Of a stretch of DNA of 64,000 nt, positions 28,946 through 38,600 are shown piece by piece (position 1 is the first letter of the stretch; every line of letters begins with the position of its first letter). This stretch comes from Rubrivivax sp. GTDB lineage: Bacteria; Pseudomonadota; Gammaproteobacteria; Burkholderiales; Burkholderiaceae_C. The stretch spans positions 67,205 to 131,204 of the forward strand of contig JALHMT010000004.1 of assembly GCA_022843905.1 (NCBI GenBank), in the 5' to 3' direction. A model generated the notes under the pieces. It was not told the DNA's origin, did no database searches, and saw only the letters and a list, made by a program, of their open reading frames with translations. The translations under genes were made by a program, and so were the position numbers.

Positions 28946-30733
28946 TCAGGCGCGGCAGGTGCGGTTCTTTCCCGTGCGCTTGGCCTCGTAGAGCGCTTCG
29001 TCGGCCCGTTCCAGCGCAGCGTCCAGGGTCTCGCCCGGTCGCCAGGCCGTGACGCCGGCAGAGAACGTCACGAAGACTTCCTTGTCGTCGTGCATGAACA
29101 GGCTGGCCGTCAGGCCGCGCTGCAGGCGGTTGAGCACGTCCTGGGCTTCCAGGTCGCCGGTGGCCGGCAGGATCACGACGAACTCCTCGCCGCCGAAGCG
29201 AGCCAGGTGGTCGCCCGGCCGCAGGCGCTCCTTCACGGCGGCGGACAGCGCGCGCAGCGCCTGGTCGCCGGCGGCATGGCCCAGCGAGTCGTTGAGCTTC
29301 TTGAAGTTGTCGATGTCGATGAGCGCCATCGACAAGCTTGCGGCGCCCTGCCCTTCGCGCGTCATGCGGGCCAGTTCGGTGTCGAAGGCCGCCGCCAGGC
29401 CGCGGCGGTTGGCCACCTGCGTCAGCGCATCGGTGGTGGCCTCGTCCGACAGCCGGCGCAGTTCGGATTCCAGTTCGCGCACACGTGCTTCCAGCTCGCC
29501 CGCACGGGCGTGTTCCCCCTGCAGGCGCTGCTGGGTCTGCTGCACGATCTGCTGCACCGAACGGCTCTCGCTGACGATCTCGCGAACCACGCCGGCCAGG
29601 CTCTCCAGGCTTTCGGCACGTTCGACCGCCTCGGCATGGCGCCCGATGTTCTGCTGGAATCGGTCGGTGTGTTCACCCAGTTCGCCCAGTTCGCTGAGCA
29701 TGCGCTGGATCATCGACTTGATGGCGTCGCGTGCGGCATTGCGCTCCGCGCGCACGCGCTGCTGGCGCTCGCGGGTCTCGGCCAGGAACTCCTGCGCGGC
29801 GCGCACGCTGCGCACGTTGGGATCGTCGGCCAGCCGGGCCTGAAGCTGGGCGCACTGGCCGCGCGCCCAGCTGTCGTCCTCGGCCAGATCGGTCAGACCA
29901 GCGGTCAGTTCTCGGCACAGGCCCGTCAGCTCGTCGAGCAGGCGGTGACGCTGCTGGAAGAGGCGGCGCGCCTCGACACACACCGTCTCGATGGCGCCAA
30001 GCAGCGCCGGCGTGGTGCCCTCCAGGGGCAGTCGAGCAGCCAGCGCGGCGAGCTGGTCGGCCAGCGCGCGAGCGCGGGGCTCCTGCTCGGGCAGGGCCGC
30101 GTCCACCGTGCGTTCGAGCTCGCGCGCGACCCGCGGCCACCCCGCCGCGGCGTCGGGATCGACCTCGCGCATCGCGCCGGGCACGGCGGCAGGGGCTGCC
30201 GGGACCTCGGCCAACGGGGCCAGGTCGCTGGCCAGGTCTTCCCCCGGCGCACCGTCGCTGTCCCAGGCGCCCAGCAGCGACTGCAGGCGCTGATGCAGGC
30301 GCTGCATGTCGCTGCGGCTGCCGTCCAGCACGCGTTGCAGGCTGTCGCGCCGCCGGGCGCTGGACCATTGCCTGGAGCCGCGACCCAGGCCGCGGGACAG
30401 CTTCTCGATCGTCTCGGCCCATCCGCGGGAACGCGCTTCGGCCGCCCCGGCCATGCGTTCCAGGGCTGCCCCGCCCTGCTCCCATTGCCCCGCCGCAACG
30501 GCCCGCAACAGTTCGTCGCGCAGGGCGACGTCGTCGGTGGCGCGGTGGGTGAGTTGCTCCAGCAACGGCCGGAGCTTGTCGGGCAGGGCCGGCGCACCCC
30601 CGCCTTCTTCGGCGTAGGCGCGAGCGTAGTTCTCCGGCGTCGGCTCCAGCTTGGCCATTGCGAGGCGCCGCAACGCGGCCTTGGCCAGCTGCGCGGGTGC
30701 CAACGCTTGCGACGATGGTCCGGACGACTCCAC
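28946..30733 (-). CDS. Diguanylate cyclase (GGDEF) with N-terminal helical domain
   Basis: A 595-residue cytoplasmic protein. The N-terminus LAKAALRRLAMAKLEPTPEN is found in several Burkholderiales GGDEF proteins. A long helical/coiled-coil region (about 250-410) precedes the GGDEF domain (about 430-590). The active-site loop is GGEEF (514-518), compatible with cyclase activity. RPGD lies exactly five residues before it, the usual position of the c-di-GMP-binding inhibitory site. It starts 15 bases after the REC-GGDEF-EAL gene, so an operon is likely. Product c-di-GMP. Confidence 0.93.
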   Translation of the reverse strand: MESSGPSSQALAPAQLAKAALRRLAMAKLEPTPENYARAYAEEGGGAPALPDKLRPLLEQLTHRATDDVALRDELLRAVAAGQWEQGGAALERMAGAAEARSRGWAETIEKLSRGLGRGSRQWSSARRRDSLQRVLDGSRSDMQRLHQRLQSLLGAWDSDGAPGEDLASDLAPLAEVPAAPAAVPGAMREVDPDAAAGWPRVARELERTVDAALPEQEPRARALADQLAALAARLPLEGTTPALLGAIETVCVEARRLFQQRHRLLDELTGLCRELTAGLTDLAEDDSWARGQCAQLQARLADDPNVRSVRAAQEFLAETRERQQRVRAERNAARDAIKSMIQRMLSELGELGEHTDRFQQNIGRHAEAVERAESLESLAGVVREIVSESRSVQQIVQQTQQRLQGEHARAGELEARVRELESELRRLSDEATTDALTQVANRRGLAAAFDTELARMTREGQGAASLSMALIDIDNFKKLNDSLGHAAGDQALRALSAAVKERLRPGDHLARFGGEEFVVILPATGDLEAQDVLNRLQRGLTASLFMHDDKEVFVTFSAGVTAWRPGETLDAALERADEALYEAKRTGKNRTCRA

Positions 30734-30748
30734 CGGGCGCAGCTGAGG

Positions 30749-32989
30749 CTAGAAGCGGCGCCCGCCGATGCGCGCCACCTCCGGAGCGGCCTCCAGCGCT
30801 TCGGCCTGGCCGATCCAGGCCGCGTTGCGGCCTTCGACGGTGTGGGTCAGCCAGTGCTCCAGATCGTCGGGCGGCACCGGCCGGCTGAACAGGAAGCCCT
30901 GCATCACGACACAGCCCAGGCGATGCAGCACTTCCATCTGGCGCAGTGTCTCCACCCCTTCGGCGATGACGCGCAGGCCCAGCGAGCGCGCCAGGGCGAT
31001 GATGGCCGTCACCACGGCCGCGCTCTGCGGCGTGACGCCCAGGTCGCGCACGAAGCTGCGGTCGACCTTCAGCTCGCTGATGGGCAGCGTCGTCAGGTAG
31101 GCCAGAGACGAATAGCCGGTGCCGAAGTCGTCGATGGCGATCTCGACACCGATCTCGTTGAGTCGATGCAGCGACGGGATGACGTTCTGCAGGTCCTTCA
31201 TCAGGTTGTCTTCGGTGATCTCGAGCATGATCACGCGATGCGGTACGCCCTGGCTGGTGACGGCCTGGTGGATGCATTCGATGAGGTCGCTGCGCTCGAA
31301 CAGCCGGCTGGGCAGGTTGACGGCGATGGAATCGGTGAAACCCACGCGCGTCTGCCAGACCTTGGCCTGGTGAGCAGCCTCACGCAAGGCCCATTCCGAC
31401 ATCGGCACGATGAGCCCGGTCTCCTCGGCCAGCGAGATGAACTCGGCCGGCGGCACCAGCACCTCGCCGCGGCGCCAGCGCATCAGCGCCTCGGCACCCA
31501 CCATGCGCGAGCTGCGCACGTCGATCTTGGGCTGGTAGTGCAGCACCAGCTCGTTGCGCTCGATGGCCTTGTGCAGCGCGCTTTCCAGCTCGAGCTTCTC
31601 GCGGCCGCGGCCGGCGAGTTGCGGGCCGTAGATGGCCGAGGCGTTCTTGCCCTGCCCCTTGGCGGCATACATCGCCACGTCGGAATTGCGCATCAGGTCG
31701 GCCACCGTGGTGCCGTCCCGCGGGTACAGCGCCACGCCCACGCTGGCGGTGACGAAGCACTCCTGGCCGCCGACGAAGATCGGCTCGCGCATCACCTCCA
31801 GCACACGCTGTGCCACCCGATCGGCGTCGCGTTCGTCGGCGACCTCGGGCAGCAGGGCCACGAACTCGTCGCCGCCCAGCCGCCCGACGGCTTCCAGCAG
31901 GCGGTGAGAGCGCGCACCGGCAGCTTCCAGGCTCGAATCCATGATCTGGTCGCTGTGGCGTACGCAGCCACGCAGGCGCCGCGCCACTTCCATCAGCAGT
32001 TCATCGCCGGCGGCATGACCCAGGGTGTCGTTGACGATCTTGAAGCGGTCCAGGTCGATCAGCAGCAGCGCGAAGAGGTGCTCGCCGCGCCGGGCGTACT
32101 CGACCGCCCGTTCGGCGCGCCAGATGAGCTGGCGGCGGTTCGGCAGGCCGGTCAGCGCGTCGAAATTGGCCAGGTGGCGGATCTTGTCCTCGGCCTGGCG
32201 GCGATCCGTGACGTCCTGCACGATGCCGGTGTAGCCGATGCTCTGGCCCTGCTCGCTGAACTCGGGTTCGGCCTCGACGTGGATGATGCGCTGGCGCCCG
32301 TCGAACAGCGTGATGGGCACGTCGGTGGCGAGCACCGAGCTGTGGCGGAACACCTCGCGCAGCAGCCTGAACAGGGTCGGTCGCCCTTCGGCGGGCACCA
32401 TGCGCAGCAAGGTGCGCAGGCTGACGGCTTCGCTGGGTGCCTGCCCCAGCACGCGCAGGCCTTCGACAGACATGGCCAGGTTGCGGTCGTCGCGCATCCA
32501 GTCGAAGCTGCCCATGCGCGCCAGGTCCTGCGCTCGAGCCAGCTTGGCCTTGCTGCTGGCCAGCTCGATGCGGGTGCGCGAGGCCCTCAGCAGATAGCGC
32601 AGCCGCCCGGCGAGCAGGCTCCACTGCGTGGCCTTGACGAAGAAGTCGGTGGCGCCCACCTCGTAGGCGTGGGTGATCGACGCATCGTCGTCCAGGCCGG
32701 TGAGCATCAGGATGGGCACGCTGTCGAAGCCGGGCATGCCGCGCACGGTCTGGCAGGTGGCAAAGCCGTCCAGCCCCGGCATCATCGCGTCGAGCACGAT
32801 GATGTCGGGCGTCCAGTCGGCCAGCAGGTCGAGCGCCTGCTCGCCGCCCGAGGCCTCGGTGATCTCGAAGCCACGCTCTCGCAGGGCCAGTGCAGTGAGC
32901 AGCAGGTTCACCTCGTCGTCGTCGACGAGAAGCACCCTCGGCGCGGCCACTGGCGTGTCGTCGGCTGAAGCGTGAACGAGTTTCATCAA
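30749..32989 (-). CDS. Response regulator with PAS, GGDEF and EAL domains
   Basis: A 746-residue c-di-GMP signalling protein. Order: REC (about 15-135, acid pocket VDDDE and phospho-acceptor D67 in IVLDAMMPG), PAS (about 150-280), GGDEF (about 300-470), EAL (about 490-735). The EAL catalytic set is present: GAEALMRW, LEITEDN, AIDDFGTGYSS, VDRSF and AEGVET, so phosphodiesterase activity is likely. The loop is intact GGDEF, but 24 residues instead of 5 separate it from RHSD, an unusual insertion. It starts 10 bases after the Hpt gene, suggesting Hpt-to-REC phosphotransfer. Confidence 0.93.
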   Translation of the reverse strand: MMKLVHASADDTPVAAPRVLLVDDDEVNLLLTALALRERGFEITEASGGEQALDLLADWTPDIIVLDAMMPGLDGFATCQTVRGMPGFDSVPILMLTGLDDDASITHAYEVGATDFFVKATQWSLLAGRLRYLLRASRTRIELASSKAKLARAQDLARMGSFDWMRDDRNLAMSVEGLRVLGQAPSEAVSLRTLLRMVPAEGRPTLFRLLREVFRHSSVLATDVPITLFDGRQRIIHVEAEPEFSEQGQSIGYTGIVQDVTDRRQAEDKIRHLANFDALTGLPNRRQLIWRAERAVEYARRGEHLFALLLIDLDRFKIVNDTLGHAAGDELLMEVARRLRGCVRHSDQIMDSSLEAAGARSHRLLEAVGRLGGDEFVALLPEVADERDADRVAQRVLEVMREPIFVGGQECFVTASVGVALYPRDGTTVADLMRNSDVAMYAAKGQGKNASAIYGPQLAGRGREKLELESALHKAIERNELVLHYQPKIDVRSSRMVGAEALMRWRRGEVLVPPAEFISLAEETGLIVPMSEWALREAAHQAKVWQTRVGFTDSIAVNLPSRLFERSDLIECIHQAVTSQGVPHRVIMLEITEDNLMKDLQNVIPSLHRLNEIGVEIAIDDFGTGYSSLAYLTTLPISELKVDRSFVRDLGVTPQSAAVVTAIIALARSLGLRVIAEGVETLRQMEVLHRLGCVVMQGFLFSRPVPPDDLEHWLTHTVEGRNAAWIGQAEALEAAPEVARIGGRRF

Positions 32990-32999
32990 CGGCGTCAGG

Positions 33000-33389
33000 T
33001 CAAGCGGCGAGCATAGCCTGAACCGCTGCCATCACACGGTGTCCTTCCTCCTGAAGTGCCTGCAGCACAGGGGGAAGCTCGGAAGCGCGCGCCTCGCGGG
33101 CCAACGCCTCGGCCTGCGCGCACAAGGCGGACAGGGCCAGCGCACCGACGCTGGCCGACGACGACTTCAGCGTGTGGGCGTGGCGTCGCACCTCGGTCAC
33201 GTCCGCTGCCTGGCCGGCATCAGCCAACGAGGCCAGTGTTCTGAGAAGGGATGTCTCATATGTTCGCAGGACCCGTGCGACGATGCCGGCTCGCCCTTCG
33301 GGATCGAGCTCGCGCAGCTTGCCCAGGGCGGTTTCGTCGAGAACGCTGGGGGACAGGCCTGTGCGGGCGGGATCGGACGGAGATGGCAT
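33000..33389 (-). CDS. Stand-alone Hpt (histidine phosphotransfer) protein
   Basis: A 129-residue single Hpt domain with the phospho-acceptor His72 in RRHAHTLKSSSASVGA. Hpt proteins shuttle phosphate between a hybrid kinase and a response regulator. It is the first gene of a run Hpt / REC-PAS-GGDEF-EAL / diguanylate cyclase. The divergent kinase at 33573 lacks a REC domain, so the donor kinase is not identified here. Confidence 0.9.
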   Translation of the reverse strand: MPSPSDPARTGLSPSVLDETALGKLRELDPEGRAGIVARVLRTYETSLLRTLASLADAGQAADVTEVRRHAHTLKSSSASVGALALSALCAQAEALAREARASELPPVLQALQEEGHRVMAAVQAMLAA

Positions 33390-33572
33390 GTTTTCGGACG
33401 CGGACTTCGCCTGGGCATCGGCTGGTCCTGGCCCGCACTATAGGTCTGGCTGAGGATGCGGGCGCGGCGCAGGCGAGTCAAGCCAAAAGCCGCACGCTTG
33501 GGGCCGCAAAGTGATCTCACGCAAGGTCATGGCGCCCCGGGACGCGCAAAGGGGGGTCCTTACAATGAGTCC

Positions 33573-34928
33573 ATGCAGCCCCAGCGTGCGCGGTCCCACA
33601 CGGCCCTGTTCCTTGCCGTCGCCCTGTGGCCGGTGATGGCTCGCGCCACTGACGCCGCTTCGGCCGCATCGTCGTGGGGACCCTGGATCTTCGCCTGCCT
33701 CGCGCTGCTGCTGGTGGCCGGTCTGGCCTGGTGGATCGGCGACCAGGGCGCCAGGCGTCGGGCCGCAGCCGAACGCCGGCTCGACCAGCGCCTGTTGCGG
33801 GGGATGCAGCAACTCGCCGACGGCCTGTGCTGGCGCGCCGACGCCTCCGGTTGCGTCACCGACGTCGTGCTCCCGGAGCCGGCGCAGGCCTGGGCCGCTG
33901 CCGCCGCAGGGCAAGGCGGCTGGGTGGGGCGAAATCTGGCCGACCTGCTGATCGTGCTGCCCGACGGGCCGCCCGCATCGGCGTCGCCGGCCACGCGCAG
34001 CGGCGGCCCTTCCGCAGGCCCGTCCCCGTCGACCGACGCGCCGGGCTTGGACAGCGCCGGGCTTGCCGGCGCGCTGGCGGCGCAGTCGGCCCTTCGCGCA
34101 CGCCGGGTGCTGTTGCGGCAGCCTGGAGCGACCCAGCCCCTGGAACTGTCGGCAATTCCGCAGAACGACGACCTCGGCGCCTTCACCGGCCATGTCGGCG
34201 TGCTGCGGCTGGCGCGCGCCGCGCAGGCGGCGCCGGCCGACCGCAGCGACGACGCCGCCGCGCAGGACGCCCTGTCCTTCAGCTACACCGTGTCGCACGA
34301 CCTGCGGGCACCCATCCGCGTGGTGGAAGGCTTCACGCGCATCCTGAAGGAAGACTACGGCGCGCAGATCGACCGCGTGGGCAACGATCACCTCGACCGC
34401 GTCCTGGGTGCGGCGGCGCGCATGAACCAGATGATCGATGCGCTGCTGGCCATCGCCCGCCTGTCGACGCAGCCGCTGGCGCGCCAGCCGGTCAGCCTGA
34501 CGCAGCTCGCCGGCTTCGTCGTCGACGAGTTGCGTCGAGGTGCGCCCGAGCGGCAGATCGACATCCAGCTGCAGGACGGCATGACGGCGCAAGGCGACCC
34601 GACCCTGCTGCGCCTGGTGCTGGAGAACCTGCTGGGCAACGCCTGGAAGTACACCCAGCGATGCCACGTACCGCAAGTGAGCTTCGGCTGCGAGGTGCAG
34701 GACGGGCAGCGTGTGTTCGTGGTGCGCGACAACGGTGCCGGCTTCGACATGCGCGCGGTCGACCGCCTGTTCGGCCTGTTCCAGCGCCTGCACAGCGCCA
34801 GCGAATTCCCCGGCACCGGCGTCGGCCTGGCGTCCGTCAAGCGCATCCTGGCGCGCCACGGCGGGCGCATCTGGGCCGAGGCGGAGCCCGGCAAGGGCGC
34901 CAGCTTCTACTTCACGCTGCGCGACTGA
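33573..34928 (+). CDS. Membrane-anchored sensor histidine kinase
   Basis: A 451-residue orthodox kinase: a signal/membrane segment, then a second helix (WIFACLALLLVAGLAWWIG), a PAS-like linker, HisKA (SYTVSHDLRAP, H242) and HATPase_c (NLLGNAWKYT, DNGAGFD, GTGVGLASV). The HisKA/ATPase part resembles phytochrome-type kinases. ATG 33573 is the first start that gives the N-terminal hydrophobic segment. TACAAT at 33561-33566 could be a -10 box so close that the mRNA would be leaderless. No cognate regulator lies on the same strand. Confidence 0.9.
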   Translation: MQPQRARSHTALFLAVALWPVMARATDAASAASSWGPWIFACLALLLVAGLAWWIGDQGARRRAAAERRLDQRLLRGMQQLADGLCWRADASGCVTDVVLPEPAQAWAAAAAGQGGWVGRNLADLLIVLPDGPPASASPATRSGGPSAGPSPSTDAPGLDSAGLAGALAAQSALRARRVLLRQPGATQPLELSAIPQNDDLGAFTGHVGVLRLARAAQAAPADRSDDAAAQDALSFSYTVSHDLRAPIRVVEGFTRILKEDYGAQIDRVGNDHLDRVLGAAARMNQMIDALLAIARLSTQPLARQPVSLTQLAGFVVDELRRGAPERQIDIQLQDGMTAQGDPTLLRLVLENLLGNAWKYTQRCHVPQVSFGCEVQDGQRVFVVRDNGAGFDMRAVDRLFGLFQRLHSASEFPGTGVGLASVKRILARHGGRIWAEAEPGKGASFYFTLRD

Positions 34929-34968
34929 AGGGTGCCGCGCCGACAGAGCGCGGCTGCTGCGCCGGACG

Positions 34969-35652
34969 CTACTGCGCCGTGCGAGCCAGTTCCTCGACCG
35001 CGCCGACCAGCCGCTGGGCCTGCGTCTGCAGCGACACGCCCTGCTCGCCGGCCAGACGCTGAAGGCGGGCCAGCGCATCCTGGCGGCCCAGGCTGTAGCG
35101 GTGCATCACGATGCCCACGGCCAGCGAAACGGGATCGATGGCCGCCGCCTGCGCGGGCGGCGGCGTGAGGCTTGACGCGTTGGTGGGCGGGATGGCGGAC
35201 GTGGTCGCGCTCACCGGCGTCAGCGGGGTGGCCGCCGGGAGGCCGCCACGCACGCGCGCCATCACCTCGTCGACGATGGGCACGATCTGCGACACGTCCA
35301 GCGGCTTGACCAGGTAACCCACGGCACCCAGCCCCTCGGCGCGCTGCACGGTCTCGGCGTCGGAGAAGGCCGACAGGAACATGAAGGGGATGCGCGAGGC
35401 GTCGCGCAGGTAGGCCGCGACATCGAAGCCGCTCTTGCCTTCCATGCGGATGTCCAGCAGCGCCAGATCGGGCCTGTGCTGGCGGGCCAGCAGGATGGCG
35501 TCGTCGCCGTTGTCGGCGTCTATGACGTGGTAACCCGCCTGGCCGAGGCCGTGCGTGACCGTGGCCAGCACGAGGCGGTCATCGTCGACGACGAGAATGT
35601 TTCCCTTGGTTGTCATGGCCCTTGCGGCGTGGCGCGCGCTCCCGGCGCTCAT
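34969..35652 (-). CDS. Response regulator with ANTAR RNA-binding output
   Basis: REC domain (about 18-135; VVDDDR and phospho-acceptor D67 in ALLDIRMEG), a Pro/Thr/Ala-rich linker, and a C-terminal ANTAR domain (about 170-225; AVGIVMHRYSLGRQDALARL, then LAGEQGVSLQTQAQRL). ANTAR proteins bind paired hairpins in nascent RNA and prevent termination. The ATG at 35652 overlaps the kinase stop (ATGA) and gives 227 residues; an in-frame ATG at 35616 would give 215. The overlap makes the longer form attractive. Its partner is the upstream multi-PAS kinase. Confidence 0.9.
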   Translation of the reverse strand: MSAGSARHAARAMTTKGNILVVDDDRLVLATVTHGLGQAGYHVIDADNGDDAILLARQHRPDLALLDIRMEGKSGFDVAAYLRDASRIPFMFLSAFSDAETVQRAEGLGAVGYLVKPLDVSQIVPIVDEVMARVRGGLPAATPLTPVSATTSAIPPTNASSLTPPPAQAAAIDPVSLAVGIVMHRYSLGRQDALARLQRLAGEQGVSLQTQAQRLVGAVEELARTAQ

Positions 35653-38600
35653 TCTGTCGCAAAGCCCGCCGCTGCGGCGCGGGACGATGCACGCCTGCGC
35701 ACGCCGGGCTCGCGAAGTTCGATGGTCGCCACCACCTCCCCGCCTTCCTGCGACAGGTTCAGCGTGGCACTGCGCCGTGGCAGCAACGCCTTCACCAGGC
35801 CCAGACCCGAGACGCCGCCGGCCACCTGCTGCAGGTTGAATCCCGCGGGCAGCAGGCCGGCGTTGGCGATCTGCAGCGTGGCGCCGGCCTCGCTGGCACG
35901 CACGTCACAGCGCACTGCGCCCCCTGCACTGTGCTTGACGGCATTGGTCAACAGCTCGTTGAGGGTCAGCGCCACCGGGATGGCTTCGGCCTCGGGCAGG
36001 ATGAGGTCGTCGGCGTCGCCCGGCCGCGTGGTGACGGCGATGCTGCGGCCGAAGGTGCGCTGCACCGACATGGCGATGGTCTCCAGCACGCGCGGCAGCA
36101 CCAGGGGACCGTCACCGCCGACCTGCAGGCCGTAGACCTGCGCGATGGCCTGGACCTGGCTCACCGCCTCGGTCAGCAGCACCGCCAGTTCGGGGTGACG
36201 GCTGGCGTTCTGCTGCAGCAGCCCGGCCACGCCCTGCAGGTTGTTCTTGATGCGGTGGTGCACCTCGCGCACCAGGAGTTCGCGTTGTGCGATGGCCGCC
36301 TGCAGGCGGGCCTGGTCGGCGGCGCGCTGCTCGGTCACGTCGCTGGCCACCAGCAGCACCTGGGCAGCGGCCGAACCCGTGGCGGCCAGCGCGACGACCC
36401 GGGTGTCCCAGACGCGAGGTGCCGCGGGGTCGGCCTCGTCGCGCCACTCGCGGCGCAGCACCTCGGGCGTCAGCGCGGCGGCTTCCAGCCACCCGCGCAA
36501 CTGCGAGACACGCACCGGCGGCACGCACTCATCGAGCGCTCGGCCCTGCATGGCGCCGATGTCGCCGTGAAAGAAGGCCGAGGCCATCTGGTTGAGCTGC
36601 AGCACACGCAGCGAGCGTGCGTCGAACAGCGCGATGGCCAGGGGCGCGGTCTCGATCACGCGCTGAAGAGAGGCCTGGGCCTGCGCGATGCTCACCTCGG
36701 CCTGGCGCCGGCGTTCGATGTCCAGCAGGGCGAAGGTGAGCTGCGGGCCGGCCGACGGGTGACCCGTCACCACCACGTTGCCCACGACCCAGAACTGGCG
36801 ACCGTCGCGCGCCTGGAGACGGCACTCGAAGGTCTCGGCCTGGCCTTCGTGCAGGCGATCGAAGTAGTCGCGCGACATCCGCAGCGGGTGGTCGCGCTCG
36901 GACGTGGCCACCACGCTGATGTCCTCGCCCACGAAGTCGGCCAGCTCACCGCCGAACATGCGGCGCGCCGAGCGGTTCATCCAGTCGATGCCCTCGCTGG
37001 AGACGGTGACGATGCCGACCAGCACCGAGTCGAGGATGGCGCGCGTGCGCTCGGCCTGCATCTGCAGCGTCTCGCGGGCGCGGTGGCGCTCGTCGACGTC
37101 GACGAAGGAGGCGATGACGCCGGCGGCGGCATCGTTTTCGTCGACCGGCCGCACGGCCACCTGCACCCACAGCAGACGGCCGTCGCGGCGGCGCAGCCGG
37201 CGCTCGCCGACGAATCGGCCAGCCAGGCGCAGGCCCTCGGCGACGGCGGCCTCGAAGTCGATGCAGGCGCGGGCGCTCTCGTAGAGCTCCACGCCGTCCA
37301 GCGCGCTCAGCTCCGGCGCCGCATAGCCGGTCAGCTCGCCCATGGCCAGGTTGGCGCGCTCGATGCGCGAGCCGCGCATGTACGCGATGCCCACCTCCGA
37401 CAGGCTGAACATCAGCTCGCGCTCGCGCAGCACGCTCTCCAGTTCGCGCTGCTGCGCCTTCAGGCGCGAGATGTCGGTCAGCACCGCGACGGCCTCCGGC
37501 TCGCCGCCGCCCTGCTCGGCACGCCGCACCGACAGGGAGTACCACACCGGTGCGGCCGATGCTCCGACCGCCACCGGCCACTCGCTCTCGTGCGGACGGC
37601 CCTGGCCCAGGGCTTCGACCACGGCCGGCAGCAGCGCGTCGGCATCCAGGCGGCGGCCGAAGGCTTCGCGCAGCGTCGCGCCGGCGACCTCGCCGGCTGC
37701 AAAGCCCAGCATGCGCTCGAAGCGGCGGTTGCAGCGCACCAGCACGTTGCCGCGCAGGTAGGCGATGCCGGCTGTGGAACCGTCGAGGATGGTGGTCAGC
37801 TCGCGCAGCAACTGCTCGTTGCGCTGGCGCGCCTGCTCCTGCTCGGTGATGTCCAGCGTCACGACCGAGGTCGTGACCTGACCGTCGGCCGAGCGCGCGG
37901 GCTCCACGCGTGTCAGCACCCAGCGGCGACCGCTCTCGGGGTGGTTGACGGCATAGCGCACTTCCACGCGTTCGCGTCGGCGAAGGGCCGACTGCAGGCG
38001 TTCGTACTCCGGCAGCGAGGACTTCTCGACGAGGTCGCGGTTGATGCCCTGCAGGCCGCGCTTGCCCGGCGCCGAACGGCGGTCGCTGGGCGGCGCGGGC
38101 AGCAGCCAGCCGCGCACCGGGTCGAAGGTGGCCACGCCGATGCTGGCGGTGTCCATCAGAACCTCGATCTCGCGCCGGGCGAGGTCGCGCTCTTCCTCGG
38201 CGCTGCGGTCTTCCAGCACGGCCATGAAGCGGTGGCCGCGGCCGTCGCCGGGCAGTTCCCGCACCCGGGCCGCCAGACGGCGGGTACGCCCGTCGGGCGA
38301 GGTGAACGTCGCCAGGCGCTCGCCGTTCTGGCGGGACGCCGGCGCTTCGCCGCGAACTGGCGGCCAGCCCAGCAGGGCCTGCAGGACGGGATCGGCCTCT
38401 TCCAGCGTCATCAGTGCGCGGCCGACCAGAGACTCGAAGACCGGGTTGGTGCGCACCACGGCGCCGGTCTCGTCGAACACCAGCATCCCCGAACCGCAGA
38501 GCTCGAACCACAGTGCGAGTTCGTCCTGCGCCCTGCGGCCTTCGTCGCGCGCCCCGACCTCGGCCGTCATGTCCTGAAGCACGCTGAGCCAGAGCGCTCG

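Noticed and set aside
28901..32968. Plus-strand open frame of 1355 codons
   Set aside because: It is antisense to the GGDEF and REC-GGDEF-EAL genes, which have complete catalytic motifs. Composition (Gln/His/Val/Leu-rich without motifs) is typical of GC-rich shadow frames.
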